From NCBI RefSeq assembly GCF_023022985.1, contig NZ_CP095461.1:992001-1056000 (forward strand): a DNA stretch of 64,000 nt, written 5' to 3'. Position numbers and translations under genes: made by a program. Positions within the stretch are counted from its first letter, which is position 1. Each line of letters opens with the position of its first letter. Below, in pieces: positions 19,423 to 29,400 of this stretch. This stretch comes from Arthrobacter gengyunqii (lineage in GTDB: Bacteria > Actinomycetota > Actinomycetes > Actinomycetales > Micrococcaceae). Below the pieces are notes generated by a model. That model made no database searches. It was not told the DNA's origin and saw only the letters and a list, made by a program, of their open reading frames with translations.

Positions 19423-20805
19423 CTAGAGGTCCAGGCGGGGTGCCGCGGGGTCGGGAACGTCAGCCTCCGTGGAACCCACGGTCACCGCGAAGGCGAGGGC
19501 GCCGTCGTCGTGCTGCGCTGAATGGGCCGAGAGCTTCGCAATAACCGGTGCTTCCGCGGCCGGAATGAAGGCGCTTTGCCCGGTCTCCAGCACGAGGTCG
19601 CCCTTGGGGGAGTCCAAGACGACGGTGCCCCGCACCACGATCACCACCGTCGGCCCGTTCTGCAGCACCGACACATCGGATCCGGACATGGACGCGGCGG
19701 GGGAGTAGCCCTCTCCAGGGTCGGAGACGCGCTGTTCGAGCTCGATCCGCTGCAGCGCGAACTCGGCAAACGGCGGCCGGTAAAGCTCCTGGCCCATCTG
19801 CGTGAAGACCGGTTCCAGCGAGGGGATGCCCCGGGGACGGAAATCCACCGTCTTGAGCAGCTCCGGGACATCGACGTGCTTGGGCGTCAGTCCGCCGCGC
19901 AGCACGTTGTCCGAGGAGGCCATGACCTCAATGCCCAGGCCGCTGAGGTACGCGTGCACATTGCCTGCGGGCAGGTAGACCGCCTCGCCGGGCTGCAGGG
20001 ATGCGCGGTTCAGCAGCAGGGACAGCAGCACCCCCGGGTCGCCGGGGTAGTAGGCGTTCAGCTCCACGGCCGTCGCCAGCTCCTTCGCGTACGGCGCTGC
20101 CCCTGATTTCCCGGCGTCGGCAGTGGCACCGCCGACGTCCCGGCCGGCAGCGAGGGCAGCGGCCGTCACCTGGACGGCGTCACGCACCTCATCGCCGCCC
20201 TCGATCAGGGCGCGGAAGACGCGTTGCAGCCGGTCCGGTGCGGGGTGGCCGCTGGAGAGTTCGGCGACCGCCCAGGTCAGCAGCTCCGGAACCTCCCGGC
20301 CCTGCCGGTCAACCGCACGGACGACAGCCCGGAAGATGTCCGCCGCTTCATCCGGTTCCCGAAAGCCGCACAGTGCCTCGAACGGAGTCAGCGCGAAAAT
20401 CATTTCCGGCTTGTGATTCTGGTCCTTGTAGTTACGGTTCGCGGCACCGCGGTCCAGTCCGGCGGCCTCCTCGGCGGCAAAGCCTGCACGGGCCTGTTCC
20501 TGGGTGGGATGGACCTGCAGGGACAGCGGAGACCCGGCCGCCAGAACCTTGGCGAGGAAGGGCAGGACCCCGCCGTAGGCCCGCGCCGTCTCCCGGCCAA
20601 GCATTTGCTGCGGGTCGGCAGCGATCAGTTCATCCAGCGTCTGCGCGTCAGGCACCGGCGGCACCAGGGCCGACGGCGCACCCGGATGGGCGCCGATCCA
20701 CAGTTCAGCCTCGGGCTCACCTGTTGGTTCCCGGCCAAAAAGTTCAGCCATGGCGGTAACCGAACCCCACGCATAGGGCCGAATGGTGTTGTTCAGCAGG
20801 TACAT
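19423..20805 (-). CDS. manA: Mannose-6-phosphate isomerase, class I
   Basis: ManA interconverts mannose 6-phosphate and fructose 6-phosphate, feeding GDP-mannose for glycan and protein mannosylation. The 460-residue cupin-type enzyme shows the zinc-site region SLQVHPTQEQARAGF and the substrate segment YKDQNHKPEM. Further markers are EPGEAVYLPAGNVHAYL and the SDNVLRGGLTPKHVD motif. It follows the LCP gene by 38 bp on the same strand, so it is the last gene of a purK-purE-LCP-manA unit. PMT in this window uses polyprenyl-phosphate mannose, a likely downstream consumer. Confidence 0.95.
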   Translation of the reverse strand: MYLLNNTIRPYAWGSVTAMAELFGREPTGEPEAELWIGAHPGAPSALVPPVPDAQTLDELIAADPQQMLGRETARAYGGVLPFLAKVLAAGSPLSLQVHPTQEQARAGFAAEEAAGLDRGAANRNYKDQNHKPEMIFALTPFEALCGFREPDEAADIFRAVVRAVDRQGREVPELLTWAVAELSSGHPAPDRLQRVFRALIEGGDEVRDAVQVTAAALAAGRDVGGATADAGKSGAAPYAKELATAVELNAYYPGDPGVLLSLLLNRASLQPGEAVYLPAGNVHAYLSGLGIEVMASSDNVLRGGLTPKHVDVPELLKTVDFRPRGIPSLEPVFTQMGQELYRPPFAEFALQRIELEQRVSDPGEGYSPAASMSGSDVSVLQNGPTVVIVVRGTVVLDSPKGDLVLETGQSAFIPAAEAPVIAKLSAHSAQHDDGALAFAVTVGSTEADVPDPAAPRLDL

Positions 20806-20843
20806 GGCTCTCTTCTCGGCGGTAGTCAGGTGCGGGCGGCCGG

Positions 20844-22463
20844 CTATCCGGGGCTGCAGTTTCCGTTGTTGTTGAGCAGGGCTCCCAGCGTTGCATCGTC
20901 CTGGATTTCAGCCAGGTACTGAAGATACTCCTGCGTGATCTCCGGCTCCTCGGCTGCCCCGGCGCCCGGGTCCGCAACTTCACCGGTCTCCGTGCCAATG
21001 TCGGTGCTGGTGTCCGTTCCGCCCTCGGGTTCGGCGGCCGCGCCCTCATCGGCGGGAGCTTCCTCGGCCGGCGCGGCAGGCTCCACGTCCTGGCCGGAGA
21101 TCTTCTCGGCCACGCGGGCATGAATCTCGTCAAAGTCCGGGTACGTGACAAAGTTGTCCGCTGCGGTGCCGAAGTCCGGCGGGCCGATGGTGAGGCGCTC
21201 CATCGGCTGGCCCTTGGCCTTGAGCGCCAGGTCCAGGAAACTGCCGAGCTGGTCCTGCGGAAGGTCCGTCTCGACGATCTGCTCCCCGGCCGAGGCAATG
21301 GCCTGGAAGCGGGTCAGCAGTGTGGCCGGGTCCAACTGGGACACCATTGCCTGCTGCACACACTGCTGCCGGGCGATCCGGTGGTAGTCGGTGACAAACT
21401 CCCGTGACCGGGCATACCAGAGCGCCGTGTAGCCGTCCATCTTCTGGGTGCCCGGAGCAATCCAGCCGTCCGGCGGATAGTGCCGGTTGGTTCCGGGGAT
21501 TTCCCCGGCGGTGATGGGAACCCAGCCGCCGACGTTGATGGTGATGCCGCCCATGGCATCGATCAGCTTGGAAAAACCCTCCATGTCCACAATGACGTAG
21601 GCCTGGACCTCCAGATCCAGGATGCCGGACGCGGCGTCCATCATGGCTTCGGCACCCGGATCGGCGGAGCCCGGGTACAGATCCGGATAGTTCTCCATCA
21701 CTGTCTGGTAGAGGCTGTTGAGGATGCACTCGTCGCCGCAGTTGTAACCGTCCGGATAGACCTCCGCCAGCGGGGAGTCCGCCGGGAAGGGGGCGTTCTG
21801 GAAATTGCGGGGAAGGCTGAAAGTGATCGACTTGCCGGTTTTGGCATCAACGCTGATCACGGACATGCTGTCCGGGCGCAGACCCGTCCGGTCCTCACCG
21901 GCGTCGCCGCCCATCAGCATAAAGTTGTAGCGGCCGTCCACCGGATCAAGGGAGGGCCCGGAAGCGAAGATGCTGCCAACTGCATGGCGGCTGATGTTCA
22001 GCATGTAGGCGCCGTACGCCAGGCCGCCGCTGGTGCCGACCACGAGGACGGTGAGCAGCCCGGCGATCAAAGGGCGCATGCGGCGTTCCAACAGGGGCGG
22101 CCGGATGATGCGCAGCGTGTTCAGGAAAAGAAGCGCCCATCCCACCGCCAGCAGGATCAGGGCCACCATGAGGATAAAGGAGGTCCAACCGTTGGTGACA
22201 AGGTTCACCAGCATAATCCGGTTGGTAAGGGCCAGCACCAGCGCTGCGAGGACCAGCGCCCAGACGGTGAAGGTCACCTGCAGGGCGCGCCGGCCGAGCC
22301 GGCGGTTTCCGGCCACCACTTGAGCGGACCCGGGCAGCAGCAGCGTGAGCAGCAGCAGGATGAATGCCCGTTTGGTGCGGATATGCGGCGGTGCCGACTG
22401 TGGATTGCGGACGGGATCCGTCAGCAGGCCGGCGCCGTCGTTCTCTTTGTTCCTCGGGTCCAT
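20844..22463 (-). CDS. LytR-CpsA-Psr (LCP) family cell-wall polymer ligase
   Basis: LCP proteins transfer polyprenyl-linked secondary polymers (teichoic or teichuronic acids, arabinogalactan) to peptidoglycan. The 539-residue protein starts with about four transmembrane helices (residues 30-165), followed by the extracellular LCP domain. Family residues are present: TGLRPDSMSVISVD, SLPRNFQNAPFP, and the arginine cluster SREFVTDYHRIARQQ. The C-terminal ~70 residues are acidic and Ala/Glu/Pro-rich with a final cysteine. ATG 22463 is chosen because AGGA lies upstream and the helix set follows. The neighbours purE and purK precede it, as around Rv3267-Rv3276c. Confidence 0.9.
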   Translation of the reverse strand: MDPRNKENDGAGLLTDPVRNPQSAPPHIRTKRAFILLLLTLLLPGSAQVVAGNRRLGRRALQVTFTVWALVLAALVLALTNRIMLVNLVTNGWTSFILMVALILLAVGWALLFLNTLRIIRPPLLERRMRPLIAGLLTVLVVGTSGGLAYGAYMLNISRHAVGSIFASGPSLDPVDGRYNFMLMGGDAGEDRTGLRPDSMSVISVDAKTGKSITFSLPRNFQNAPFPADSPLAEVYPDGYNCGDECILNSLYQTVMENYPDLYPGSADPGAEAMMDAASGILDLEVQAYVIVDMEGFSKLIDAMGGITINVGGWVPITAGEIPGTNRHYPPDGWIAPGTQKMDGYTALWYARSREFVTDYHRIARQQCVQQAMVSQLDPATLLTRFQAIASAGEQIVETDLPQDQLGSFLDLALKAKGQPMERLTIGPPDFGTAADNFVTYPDFDEIHARVAEKISGQDVEPAAPAEEAPADEGAAAEPEGGTDTSTDIGTETGEVADPGAGAAEEPEITQEYLQYLAEIQDDATLGALLNNNGNCSPG

Positions 22464-22474
22464 GCGCAGAAGTC

Positions 22475-23002
22475 CTAGTCGCTGCCGGTGACGGAGGTGC
22501 GCAGCTTGGCGCCCTTGGCCAGGGCTGTCTGGCGAAGTCCGGACGCGAACTCCAGCAGCTGCTGCTGCAGCTTGGAGGCCAGCGGGTCGGTGCCCGCAGC
22601 GAGCATCCGCACGGCCAGGAGGCCGGCGTTCCGGGCACCGCCGATGGAGACGGTTGCCACCGGCACACCGGCAGGCATCTGCACGATCGAGAGCAGGGAA
22701 TCCATGCCGTCGAGATACTTCAGCGGCACCGGGACGCCGATCACCGGAAGCGGAGTGACGGCAGCCAGCATGCCGGGCAGGTGCGCGGCACCGCCGGCGC
22801 CGGCGATGATGATCCGCAGCCCGCGGCGGTGTGCCTGCTGGCCGTACTCGATCATTTCCGTGGGCATCCGGTGGGCGGAGACGACGTCGGCCTCGTACGG
22901 AATGCCGAACTCGGCCAGGGCGGCGGCCGCCGCGTCCATGACGGGCCAGTCGGAGTCCGAACCCATCACGAGTCCTACCAGTGGGGTGTCGCGGCTGCTC
23001 AT
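22475..23002 (-). CDS. purE: N5-carboxyaminoimidazole ribonucleotide mutase
   Basis: PurE converts N5-CAIR to CAIR in purine synthesis. The 175-residue protein has the class I signature [11 protein letters not shown] near the start and the SAHRMP motif with the catalytic histidine. [11 protein letters not shown] and [20 protein letters not shown] are also present. Its start overlaps the purK stop by 4 bp (ATGA), so the two are translationally coupled. The LCP gene follows 11 nt after its stop. Confidence 0.97.
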   Translation of the reverse strand: MSSRDTPLVGLVMGSDSDWPVMDAAAAALAEFGIPYEADVVSAHRMPTEMIEYGQQAHRRGLRIIIAGAGGAAHLPGMLAAVTPLPVIGVPVPLKYLDGMDSLLSIVQMPAGVPVATVSIGGARNAGLLAVRMLAAGTDPLASKLQQQLLEFASGLRQTALAKGAKLRTSVTGSD

Positions 23003-24171
23003 GAGTTCTCCTTCGAAGAGTCGCGGCCGTCACGCAGGATGGCGGCCGCGTGTTCCGCGCTGCGCCGCACCCGGGGCAGATCCGCAGCACTGCGGCCCAC
23101 CACGTTGACATGCCCGATCTTACGGCCGGGACGGACCGATTTGCCGTAGTTGTGAATTTTGGCTGCCGGCTCGGCGGCCAGTGCCTGAGCATAGCCGCTG
23201 AACAGATCCAAGTTGGCACCGCCAAGGTAGTTCTTCATGACAACGACGCCGCCAAGGACATCCGTGGCGCCCAGCGGGAGGTCCAGGACGGCCCGCAGAT
23301 GCTGTTCAAACTGGCCGGTAACGGATCCGTCCATGGTCCAGTGACCGGAATTGTGCGGGCGCATCGCCAGTTCGTTGATCAGGAATCCGGCTCCGCGTCC
23401 GGGGGTTTCGAACAGCTCCACAGCCATCACGCCCGTGACGCCCAGCTCAGCGGCGATCCGCAGCGCGGCGTCCTGGGCGGCGGCTGCGACCTGGGGATCC
23501 AGGTCCTGGGCAGGGGCGATGACTTCGTCGCACACACCGTCCACCTGGATGGAGTGCACTACGGGCCAGGGCAGTGCACTGCCCCGCGGGGTCCGTGCCA
23601 CCAAAGCAGAGAGTTCACGGCTGAACGGCACCATCTCTTCGGCGAGGAGCGGTTCGCCGGTGAACCAGTCCGCGGCGGCGGCTGCTGCATCGGCGTCGAC
23701 AATGATCCGCACGCCCTTGCCGTCATAGCCTCCGCGCGGTGTCTTGAGCACAACGGGCCATCCGGCCGCTTTGCCGAAGTCCACCAGATCCAAGACGCCT
23801 GACACGGGAGCCCACCGCGGGTTGGGGAGGCCCAACCGGTCAATGGCAGCGCGCATGACCAATTTGTCCTGGGCATGGATGAGGGCTTCAGGGGAGGGCT
23901 GCACGTTGACGCCCGCTGCGGCGAGAGTGGTCAGATGCGCTCCCGGAACGTGTTCGTGATCGAAGGTCAGGACATCCACCCCGGAGGCAAACGCGGCCAG
24001 CGTGTCCAGATCGGTGTAATCTCCGACCGTGGTTCGGACGACGGCCGGCACGGCCGAAACATCGGGCCCTTCAGCCAGAACACGGAGTTCGAAACCAAGG
24101 GCAACTGCTGCCGGGGCCATCATCCGGGCCAGCTGGCCACCGCCGACGACGCCAATTATAGGAAAGCTCAC
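22999..24171 (-). CDS. purK: 5-(Carboxyamino)imidazole ribonucleotide synthase
   Basis: PurK is an ATP-grasp enzyme that carboxylates AIR to N5-CAIR with ATP and bicarbonate. The N-terminal [12 protein letters not shown], the central [15 protein letters not shown] and the C-terminal [16 protein letters not shown] motifs are present in 390 residues. It is the first gene of the purK-purE-LCP-manA unit. A TAACCT hexamer (24178-24183) ends 7 nt from the GTG start, so the operon mRNA is probably leaderless. It is divergent from the gtrA-like gene. Confidence 0.96.
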   Translation of the reverse strand: MSFPIIGVVGGGQLARMMAPAAVALGFELRVLAEGPDVSAVPAVVRTTVGDYTDLDTLAAFASGVDVLTFDHEHVPGAHLTTLAAAGVNVQPSPEALIHAQDKLVMRAAIDRLGLPNPRWAPVSGVLDLVDFGKAAGWPVVLKTPRGGYDGKGVRIIVDADAAAAAADWFTGEPLLAEEMVPFSRELSALVARTPRGSALPWPVVHSIQVDGVCDEVIAPAQDLDPQVAAAAQDAALRIAAELGVTGVMAVELFETPGRGAGFLINELAMRPHNSGHWTMDGSVTGQFEQHLRAVLDLPLGATDVLGGVVVMKNYLGGANLDLFSGYAQALAAEPAAKIHNYGKSVRPGRKIGHVNVVGRSAADLPRVRRSAEHAAAILRDGRDSSKENS

Positions 24172-24358
24172 GACATTAGGTTACCGAAAAGAGACCGTAA
24201 TCCACTTTTGCCGGACGGCCTGGTGACCTCACCTTCAGGGAACTCCCACACTACGGGGGTAATATTGTGTCTTACCGTCTGCCTTTCCACGTGCGGCGGG
24301 TTACTGTGTCCAGCTTCGGCAATCCCGGCCGGCGGCGCACCAACGGCCTCGGAGGATC

Positions 24359-24970
24359 ATGTTTTCATCACTGTCTGCGCGCATCAGAGGCCTGGCCTCG
24401 TTGTTTTGGCGCGAAGTAGCGAAGTTTGGAACAGTGGGCGCTTTCGCCTTCATTGTGGACAACGGGCTGTGGTGGCTGCTCTACCACGGCGTCCTGGAGG
24501 GCAGCGCCACCAAGGCACGGCTCATCAGCGCATCCGCGGCAACCCTGTTTTCCTGGGTGGCCAACCGTTTCTGGACCTTCCGCAGGCGCCGCCAAAACAA
24601 CGTGACCCGTGAACTGGTGCTGTTTCTCATCATCAACGGCGTCGGCATTGTCATCTCCAGTGGATTTACCTGGGTTGCCCAGTATCCAATGGGCATCACC
24701 GACGCCAAGTGGCTCGGATTTGCCGGCATCGTAGGCATTGGCGTGGCCACCATTCTCCGGTTCTTCGCCTACCGGTTCTGGGTCTTCAATGCGGTACTGG
24801 ATGAAGAGCCAGGCTTCCAGGACGATTACGAACTGCTCGACGACGGCACCAAGGGCCCCGCCCGCAAAACCGGCGACGGCACCGGAAACGGCTCCACCCC
24901 GGCGGGGGAGAGCGGCGGGTCCGGCACCTCCAGCCTCGAAGCGAAGCCTACGCCTCCAGCTGCGCCGTAA
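24359..24970 (+). CDS. GtrA-family membrane protein
   Basis: The 203-residue protein has four transmembrane helices and the GtrA pattern: KFGTVGAFAFIVDNGLWWLLY, FSWVANRFWTFRRRR and a final RFFAYRFWVFN. GtrA proteins are proposed to flip polyprenyl-linked sugars or support glycan assembly. The last 55 residues form a Gly/Ser/Thr-rich cytoplasmic tail. GGAGG lies 4 nt before ATG 24359. The gene corresponds to Rv3277 beside purK. Its last 23 bp overlap the end of the convergent TIGR03089 gene. Confidence 0.88.
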   Translation: MFSSLSARIRGLASLFWREVAKFGTVGAFAFIVDNGLWWLLYHGVLEGSATKARLISASAATLFSWVANRFWTFRRRRQNNVTRELVLFLIINGVGIVISSGFTWVAQYPMGITDAKWLGFAGIVGIGVATILRFFAYRFWVFNAVLDEEPGFQDDYELLDDGTKGPARKTGDGTGNGSTPAGESGGSGTSSLEAKPTPPAAP

Positions 24971-25676
24971 TCTTTTCGGCGGCAATCAGCCGTTCGGTAA
25001 TTTCCACCTCTGCAGCCGCGAGCACCACGCTTCCGCCGGCAGCCCAGGTGCGAAGCGAGGCCGCGAGGACTGCGGGTAGATCCTCGGACGCCGGAATGAG
25101 CAGCGTCTGCGCAGCACCGCCGTCAGTTGCTTCCGCCAGCTGCCCGTAGGTGAGGTTCGTGCCGGCGCCCAGTGAACTGTGCAGTGCGGTGTAGCCCTCT
25201 TCGGCAACATCCCCGCCCGTGTAGGTGTCCGCATAGCTGCGGACCTCTGCCGCGTAATCCACTGCGGCCGCAGGCAGGTCCCCGGACCACCGCAGCGCCA
25301 GTGCTCCAAGGTCCACCGCCACAACCATTCCGTCAGCCGCGTCCAGCGCCGCCTGCGATGCCGTGACGGCAATATCCGGGGCGGCGGTGGCCTCGGAAGG
25401 GTTTCCCAGGATCACCGTGCAGCCGGTCTGCCATGCCGCCAGCGCCCACACCAGAGTTTTCCAGTGCACCGGAAGGTCGAGCAGGAGACGGATTCCGGGT
25501 TCGGCGTCGAGCTCGTCCACCAAGAGGTTTGACGTCTTCGCAACCCAGTTGTCCAGCACCTTGCCCGAGAGCTCAATCCGTTCGGAGTTCGGCCCGTACC
25601 ATGTCAGCGCCGGAGAGGTCGCCTGACGGGTGCGCAGGGTGGACAGTAGGGTGGGAACGGAAATCCTGGCTGGCAT
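24948..25676 (-). CDS. TIGR03089-family protein (AMP-ligase-like fragment fold)
   Basis: The 242-residue protein resembles the N-terminal part of acyl-adenylate ligases (ATSPALTWYGPNSERIELSGKVL), but it lacks the ATP-binding P-loop and C-terminal domain. Members of this actinobacterial family (Rv3268-like) lie beside LCP and purine genes and have no known function. ATG 25676 is chosen because GGAAAGAG lies upstream on the minus strand. The 3' end overlaps gtrA by 23 bp in convergent orientation, which makes antisense interaction between the two mRNAs possible. Confidence 0.82.
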   Translation of the reverse strand: MPARISVPTLLSTLRTRQATSPALTWYGPNSERIELSGKVLDNWVAKTSNLLVDELDAEPGIRLLLDLPVHWKTLVWALAAWQTGCTVILGNPSEATAAPDIAVTASQAALDAADGMVVAVDLGALALRWSGDLPAAAVDYAAEVRSYADTYTGGDVAEEGYTALHSSLGAGTNLTYGQLAEATDGGAAQTLLIPASEDLPAVLAASLRTWAAGGSVVLAAAEVEITERLIAAEKITAQLEA

Positions 25677-25793
25677 GTGGAACTCTTTCCTAAGGCGGGC
25701 AGCGCAAACGCGACGCGCCGATGATGAGGCCGAAAATCCGGGCGTGGCGTGCACGGGTTCTGAGGAGTCGACTCTATAGGATGCCGAAACAGC

Positions 25794-25822
25794 TTGACGT
25801 CTTCGTATTACACGCGTGTAAT
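25794..25822 (+). promoter_or_regulatory. whiB promoter overlapped by a perfect 16-bp palindrome
   Basis: TTGACG (25794-25799), a 17-bp spacer and TGTAAT (25817-25822) form a strong sigma-70-type promoter. ATTACACG/CGTGTAAT (25807-25822) is a perfect palindrome covering the spacer end and the whole -10. A dimeric repressor bound there would occlude RNA polymerase. The predicted leader is about 108 nt. Confidence 0.7.
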
Positions 25823-25936
25823 TAGGTATCGGATTTGTTCCAGCAATCCACCACCAAGATGCATTCCAAGCAGGCTGATTGTGCCGCGCAGGGCTCAGAG
25901 ATCCGCTGCAGGGACAATAACACCGGGAGGACTTCC

Positions 25937-26467
25937 ATGGGGCAGGCAGAATACACGCACGACCAGTCCATTGCCGCGCAGGCATCCGCTAGCTACGGCT
26001 CTCGGGGTGTGCCAGTGGACTGGTACGTGGACCCCGCGGACCCGGGAGCGGCTGAACGCTACCGCCAGGACGCCGCCGGGCTGGAGGACCAGGCCACAGC
26101 GTTCCTGGCGGCCCATGAAGCCCTCGCTCCGGACACCCGGGAAGCAGACCTCCTGGATCCTCCCGTCGCTCTGTTTTCGCCGCCCGCGGAGAAAGACACC
26201 CGGCCGGTCTGGATTGGCCTGCCCGGCCTCGGCGACTACGACGACGGTGAACTGGGCTGGCAGTCCGACGCCCTCTGTGCGCAGACTGACCCGGAAGCGT
26301 TTTTTCCGGAAAAGGGCGGTTCAACGCGCGACGCCAAGAAGGTGTGTGCCGCCTGCAACGTGAGGTCACAGTGCCTGGAGTACGCATTGGCCAACGATGA
26401 GCGGTTCGGTATCTGGGGCGGTCTGTCCGAGCGCGAACGCCGCCGGCTTCGGAAGCAGGCAGTCTAA
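25937..26467 (+). CDS. whiB: WhiB-family iron-sulfur transcriptional regulator (WhiB/WhiB2 type)
   Basis: Residues about 110-176 form the WhiB domain. Four cysteines ligate a [4Fe-4S] cluster (DALCAQ, KKVCAACNVRSQCLEYAL), and the GIWGG turn and basic LSERERRRLRKQ tail follow. This type controls septation in Streptomyces and mycobacteria. The first ~100 residues are an acidic, disordered extension longer than in typical WhiB2 (about 90-130 residues in total). GGGAGGA 6 nt before ATG 25937 sets the start; a second in-frame ATG at 25835 has none. The next gene, a GT2 protein, begins at the TAA stop, so it is probably cotranscribed. Confidence 0.93.
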   Translation: MGQAEYTHDQSIAAQASASYGSRGVPVDWYVDPADPGAAERYRQDAAGLEDQATAFLAAHEALAPDTREADLLDPPVALFSPPAEKDTRPVWIGLPGLGDYDDGELGWQSDALCAQTDPEAFFPEKGGSTRDAKKVCAACNVRSQCLEYALANDERFGIWGGLSERERRRLRKQAV

Positions 26468-29400
26468 TTCCTTCGCATGTTCGCGTTTGTGCCGTTGTTG
26501 TTTCGCATAACGGCGCACAATACCTTCCCCAAACGCTCACCGCGCTGGCCGGTCAAACCCGGCCGGCTGATCTATATGTCGGCGTAGACACAGGCTCCAC
26601 CGATAATTCCCTTTCTCTTTTGCGCAGTGGACTGCCCGCCGGAGCCGTGATTGCCGCTGTGCCGGCAAAATCCGGGTTTGGCGCTGCAGTGCAGGCCGGG
26701 CTGAACGAGCTTGCCGCACCGGTTTCTCCCGGCGGCACCGTGGACTGGCTGTGGCTGCTCCACGATGATTCGGCACCCGCGCCGGAAGCCCTCGAGGAGC
26801 TTCTCCTGGCTGTCGAGCGGGCGCCGTCGGTCACCATTGCCGGCGCCAAGCAGGTCGACTGGGACAACCAGCGGCTGCTGGTGGACGTTGGTGTCTCGAT
26901 CAGCCGGTGGGCTGAACGCCTCACACTGATCGATGCCGACGAGCTGGACCAGGGTCAGTACAACGCGCGCAGCGACGTTTTCGCCGTGAACTCAGCCGGC
27001 ATGCTGGTGCGGCGCGATGTCTGGGACGCCCTGGGCGGATTTGACCCCGCGCTTCCCGGCACCGGTGACGACGTTGACCTGTGCTGGCGCAACCGCCTGG
27101 CCGGACACCGCGTCGTCGTCGTTCCGGCCGCCAAGGTGCGCCACGCGGGACGCCGGCCCAACACCGCCGCGTCCGCCGGCGCCTCCCGGCGTGCGGAAAT
27201 CTTCCTGAGACTCAAACACGCGCCGCTGTGGCAGGTTCCCTTCCTTGCATTGGGCGCGGTCCTGGGCGGATTCGGCCGGCTAATTCTGGGGATGCTCGCC
27301 AAAGACCCCGGTTATGCCTTTGGCTCCCTTGTCGCCAGCATCGGCGCCGTGCTGCGCCCCCTGGACCTTTACCGTTCCCGCCGTGCCGCTGCGGCCACCC
27401 GGACGCGGCCGCGCAGCGCGGTCCGCGCCCTTCGCACCCGCCGCCGCGAGGTGCGTGAACACCGCCGGTCACTCTTCGAAGCGGACCCGGCTCACGTCGA
27501 CGCCGAGGATCCCCTCTCCCCGGCTCAGGCCGCCGGCACTGCAACACGTCCCGGAATGTCCCGGGACAGCGGCTCCCTGGAGCCCAGCGGTGATTCCAAC
27601 AACGATTTTGCCGCTCTGGCTGCCCCCTCCCGCGCCTGGGTGGGCGCCGGCGCCGTCGCGGCAATGCTGGTGCTGCTCGCTGCGTCGCTGATCGGGCTGC
27701 ACCGCTTCATCGGAGCACCCGCGCTGGCAGGCGGGTCACTGCTGCCGCTCTCCGGGAACCTTGGTGAAATCTGGGACAACGCCTCGTCCTGGTGGATTGA
27801 CCTGGGCTCCGGCTACCCGGGTCACGGTGATCCCTTCGATTACGTGCTGTGGCTGCTCGGTGCGGCAGGTTTGGGCAACACCAACACCGCCGTTGTCACG
27901 CTGGTGCTCACTGCCATGCCGCTGGCCGGCCTCAGTGCATGGTTCGCTGCCGGTGCGCTGACCCGGCACCGCGGCCTGCGCTTCTGGGCCGCGGTCTTCT
28001 GGGGAGGCGCACCCGCACTGCAGGTGGCGCTGGGCGAAGGCCGTCTCGGGGCGCTGATTGCGCACATCCTGCTGCCGCTGCTGGTGCTTGCCATGCTGAG
28101 GGCTGTGGGCACCGCGCCGCGCAGCCTCAATGACCAACCGCTCCGCTCCGGAACGCCGGTTCAGCGTACGGGACAGGAATCCAGCTGGGCCGCAGCCGGC
28201 GCAGCCGGACTGCTGCTGGCCATCGTTACCGCCTCCGCGCCGATACTTTTTGTCCTGGCTGCGCTTGCCGTGCTGGTGGTTTCACTGCGGGTGGGACGCC
28301 GCGCCCGCACTCTGTGGTGGTCCCTGGTTCCGGCAGCAGCACTGCTGCTGCCCATGGTTGTTTCCACTCTGGAGCGTCCGCGGGCCCTGGCTGCAGACCC
28401 GGGAGTTCCCCTCGGCTTCGATCCGGCCGCCCTGTGGCAGCAGTTGCTGGGCTTCCCGCTGGCTTTTGATCTCTCCGGGGGACTGCCCCTGCTGGGCTTC
28501 CTGCCGGCCGGGCCCTGGCCGCTGGTACTGGCGCTGGTCATCGGCGGTCCCGTGCTGCTGCTGTCCGTCGCCGCACTCTTTGCCGGGCCCCGGACCGGCC
28601 TGGCCCGCTTGGCCTGGATCCTGAGCCTCAGCGCACTTGTCCTGAGCTGGCTCTCGGCGTTCATCGCTACGGGCGCCGCTCCGGACTCACTGGTGACGCC
28701 GTTCCCCGGCCCCCTGGTTTCAGCAGCGGTATTCCTGCAGCTGTGTGCCGCCCTGCTGGCTGGCAACACCCTGCTCAACGGAAGGGCAACCCCGGAGCGC
28801 GCAGCAGCAGGACGTTCCCTGCGGGCCGGGCGTCCGGTCGCCGTTCTGCTGGGAGTCCTCCTGGCGCTGGGACCGGCGGCCGGCCTGGCCCTGTGGAGCG
28901 TTCCGCTTGCCACCGATTCCACCACGGCCGAGGGAACCAATGGCGTGCACGGAGCGCAGCCGCTGGTTGCACCGGCTGCCGAACGCACCCTGCCCGCCAC
29001 CGCCGCCGACAGGGGCGCCAGCGACGAGCGCACCCGTACCCTGCTGCTGCGCACCGACGCCAACGACGACGTCACGGCGGCGCTGATGCGCGGCGGCGGC
29101 ACCACCATGGACAGCATGTCCGCCATCTATGCAGCCCGCACGATCACGGGGGCAGTCAACGCCGAGGAAATCGCGGCTGATGACGACGCCACGGCAGACG
29201 TGCGGCGTGCCGTCGCCATCATCACTGCCGGGACCGGCGTTGATCCCCGCGCGGAGCTGGCCCGTCTGGGCGTCGGCTACGTTGTCCTTCAGCAGTCCGA
29301 CACCTCTGCCGAATTGCTGGCCGGGAAGATGGACTCCGTGCCGGGCCTTGCGCCGGTGGGACAGACCGGATCGGGCTGGCTGTGGCGGGTTGTCGGCCAG

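Noticed and set aside
21480..22478. Long antisense ORFs inside the LCP gene and many other genes
   Set aside because: They are GC-codon shadows (Arg/Gly/His/Gln-rich, no homology) of well-supported genes.
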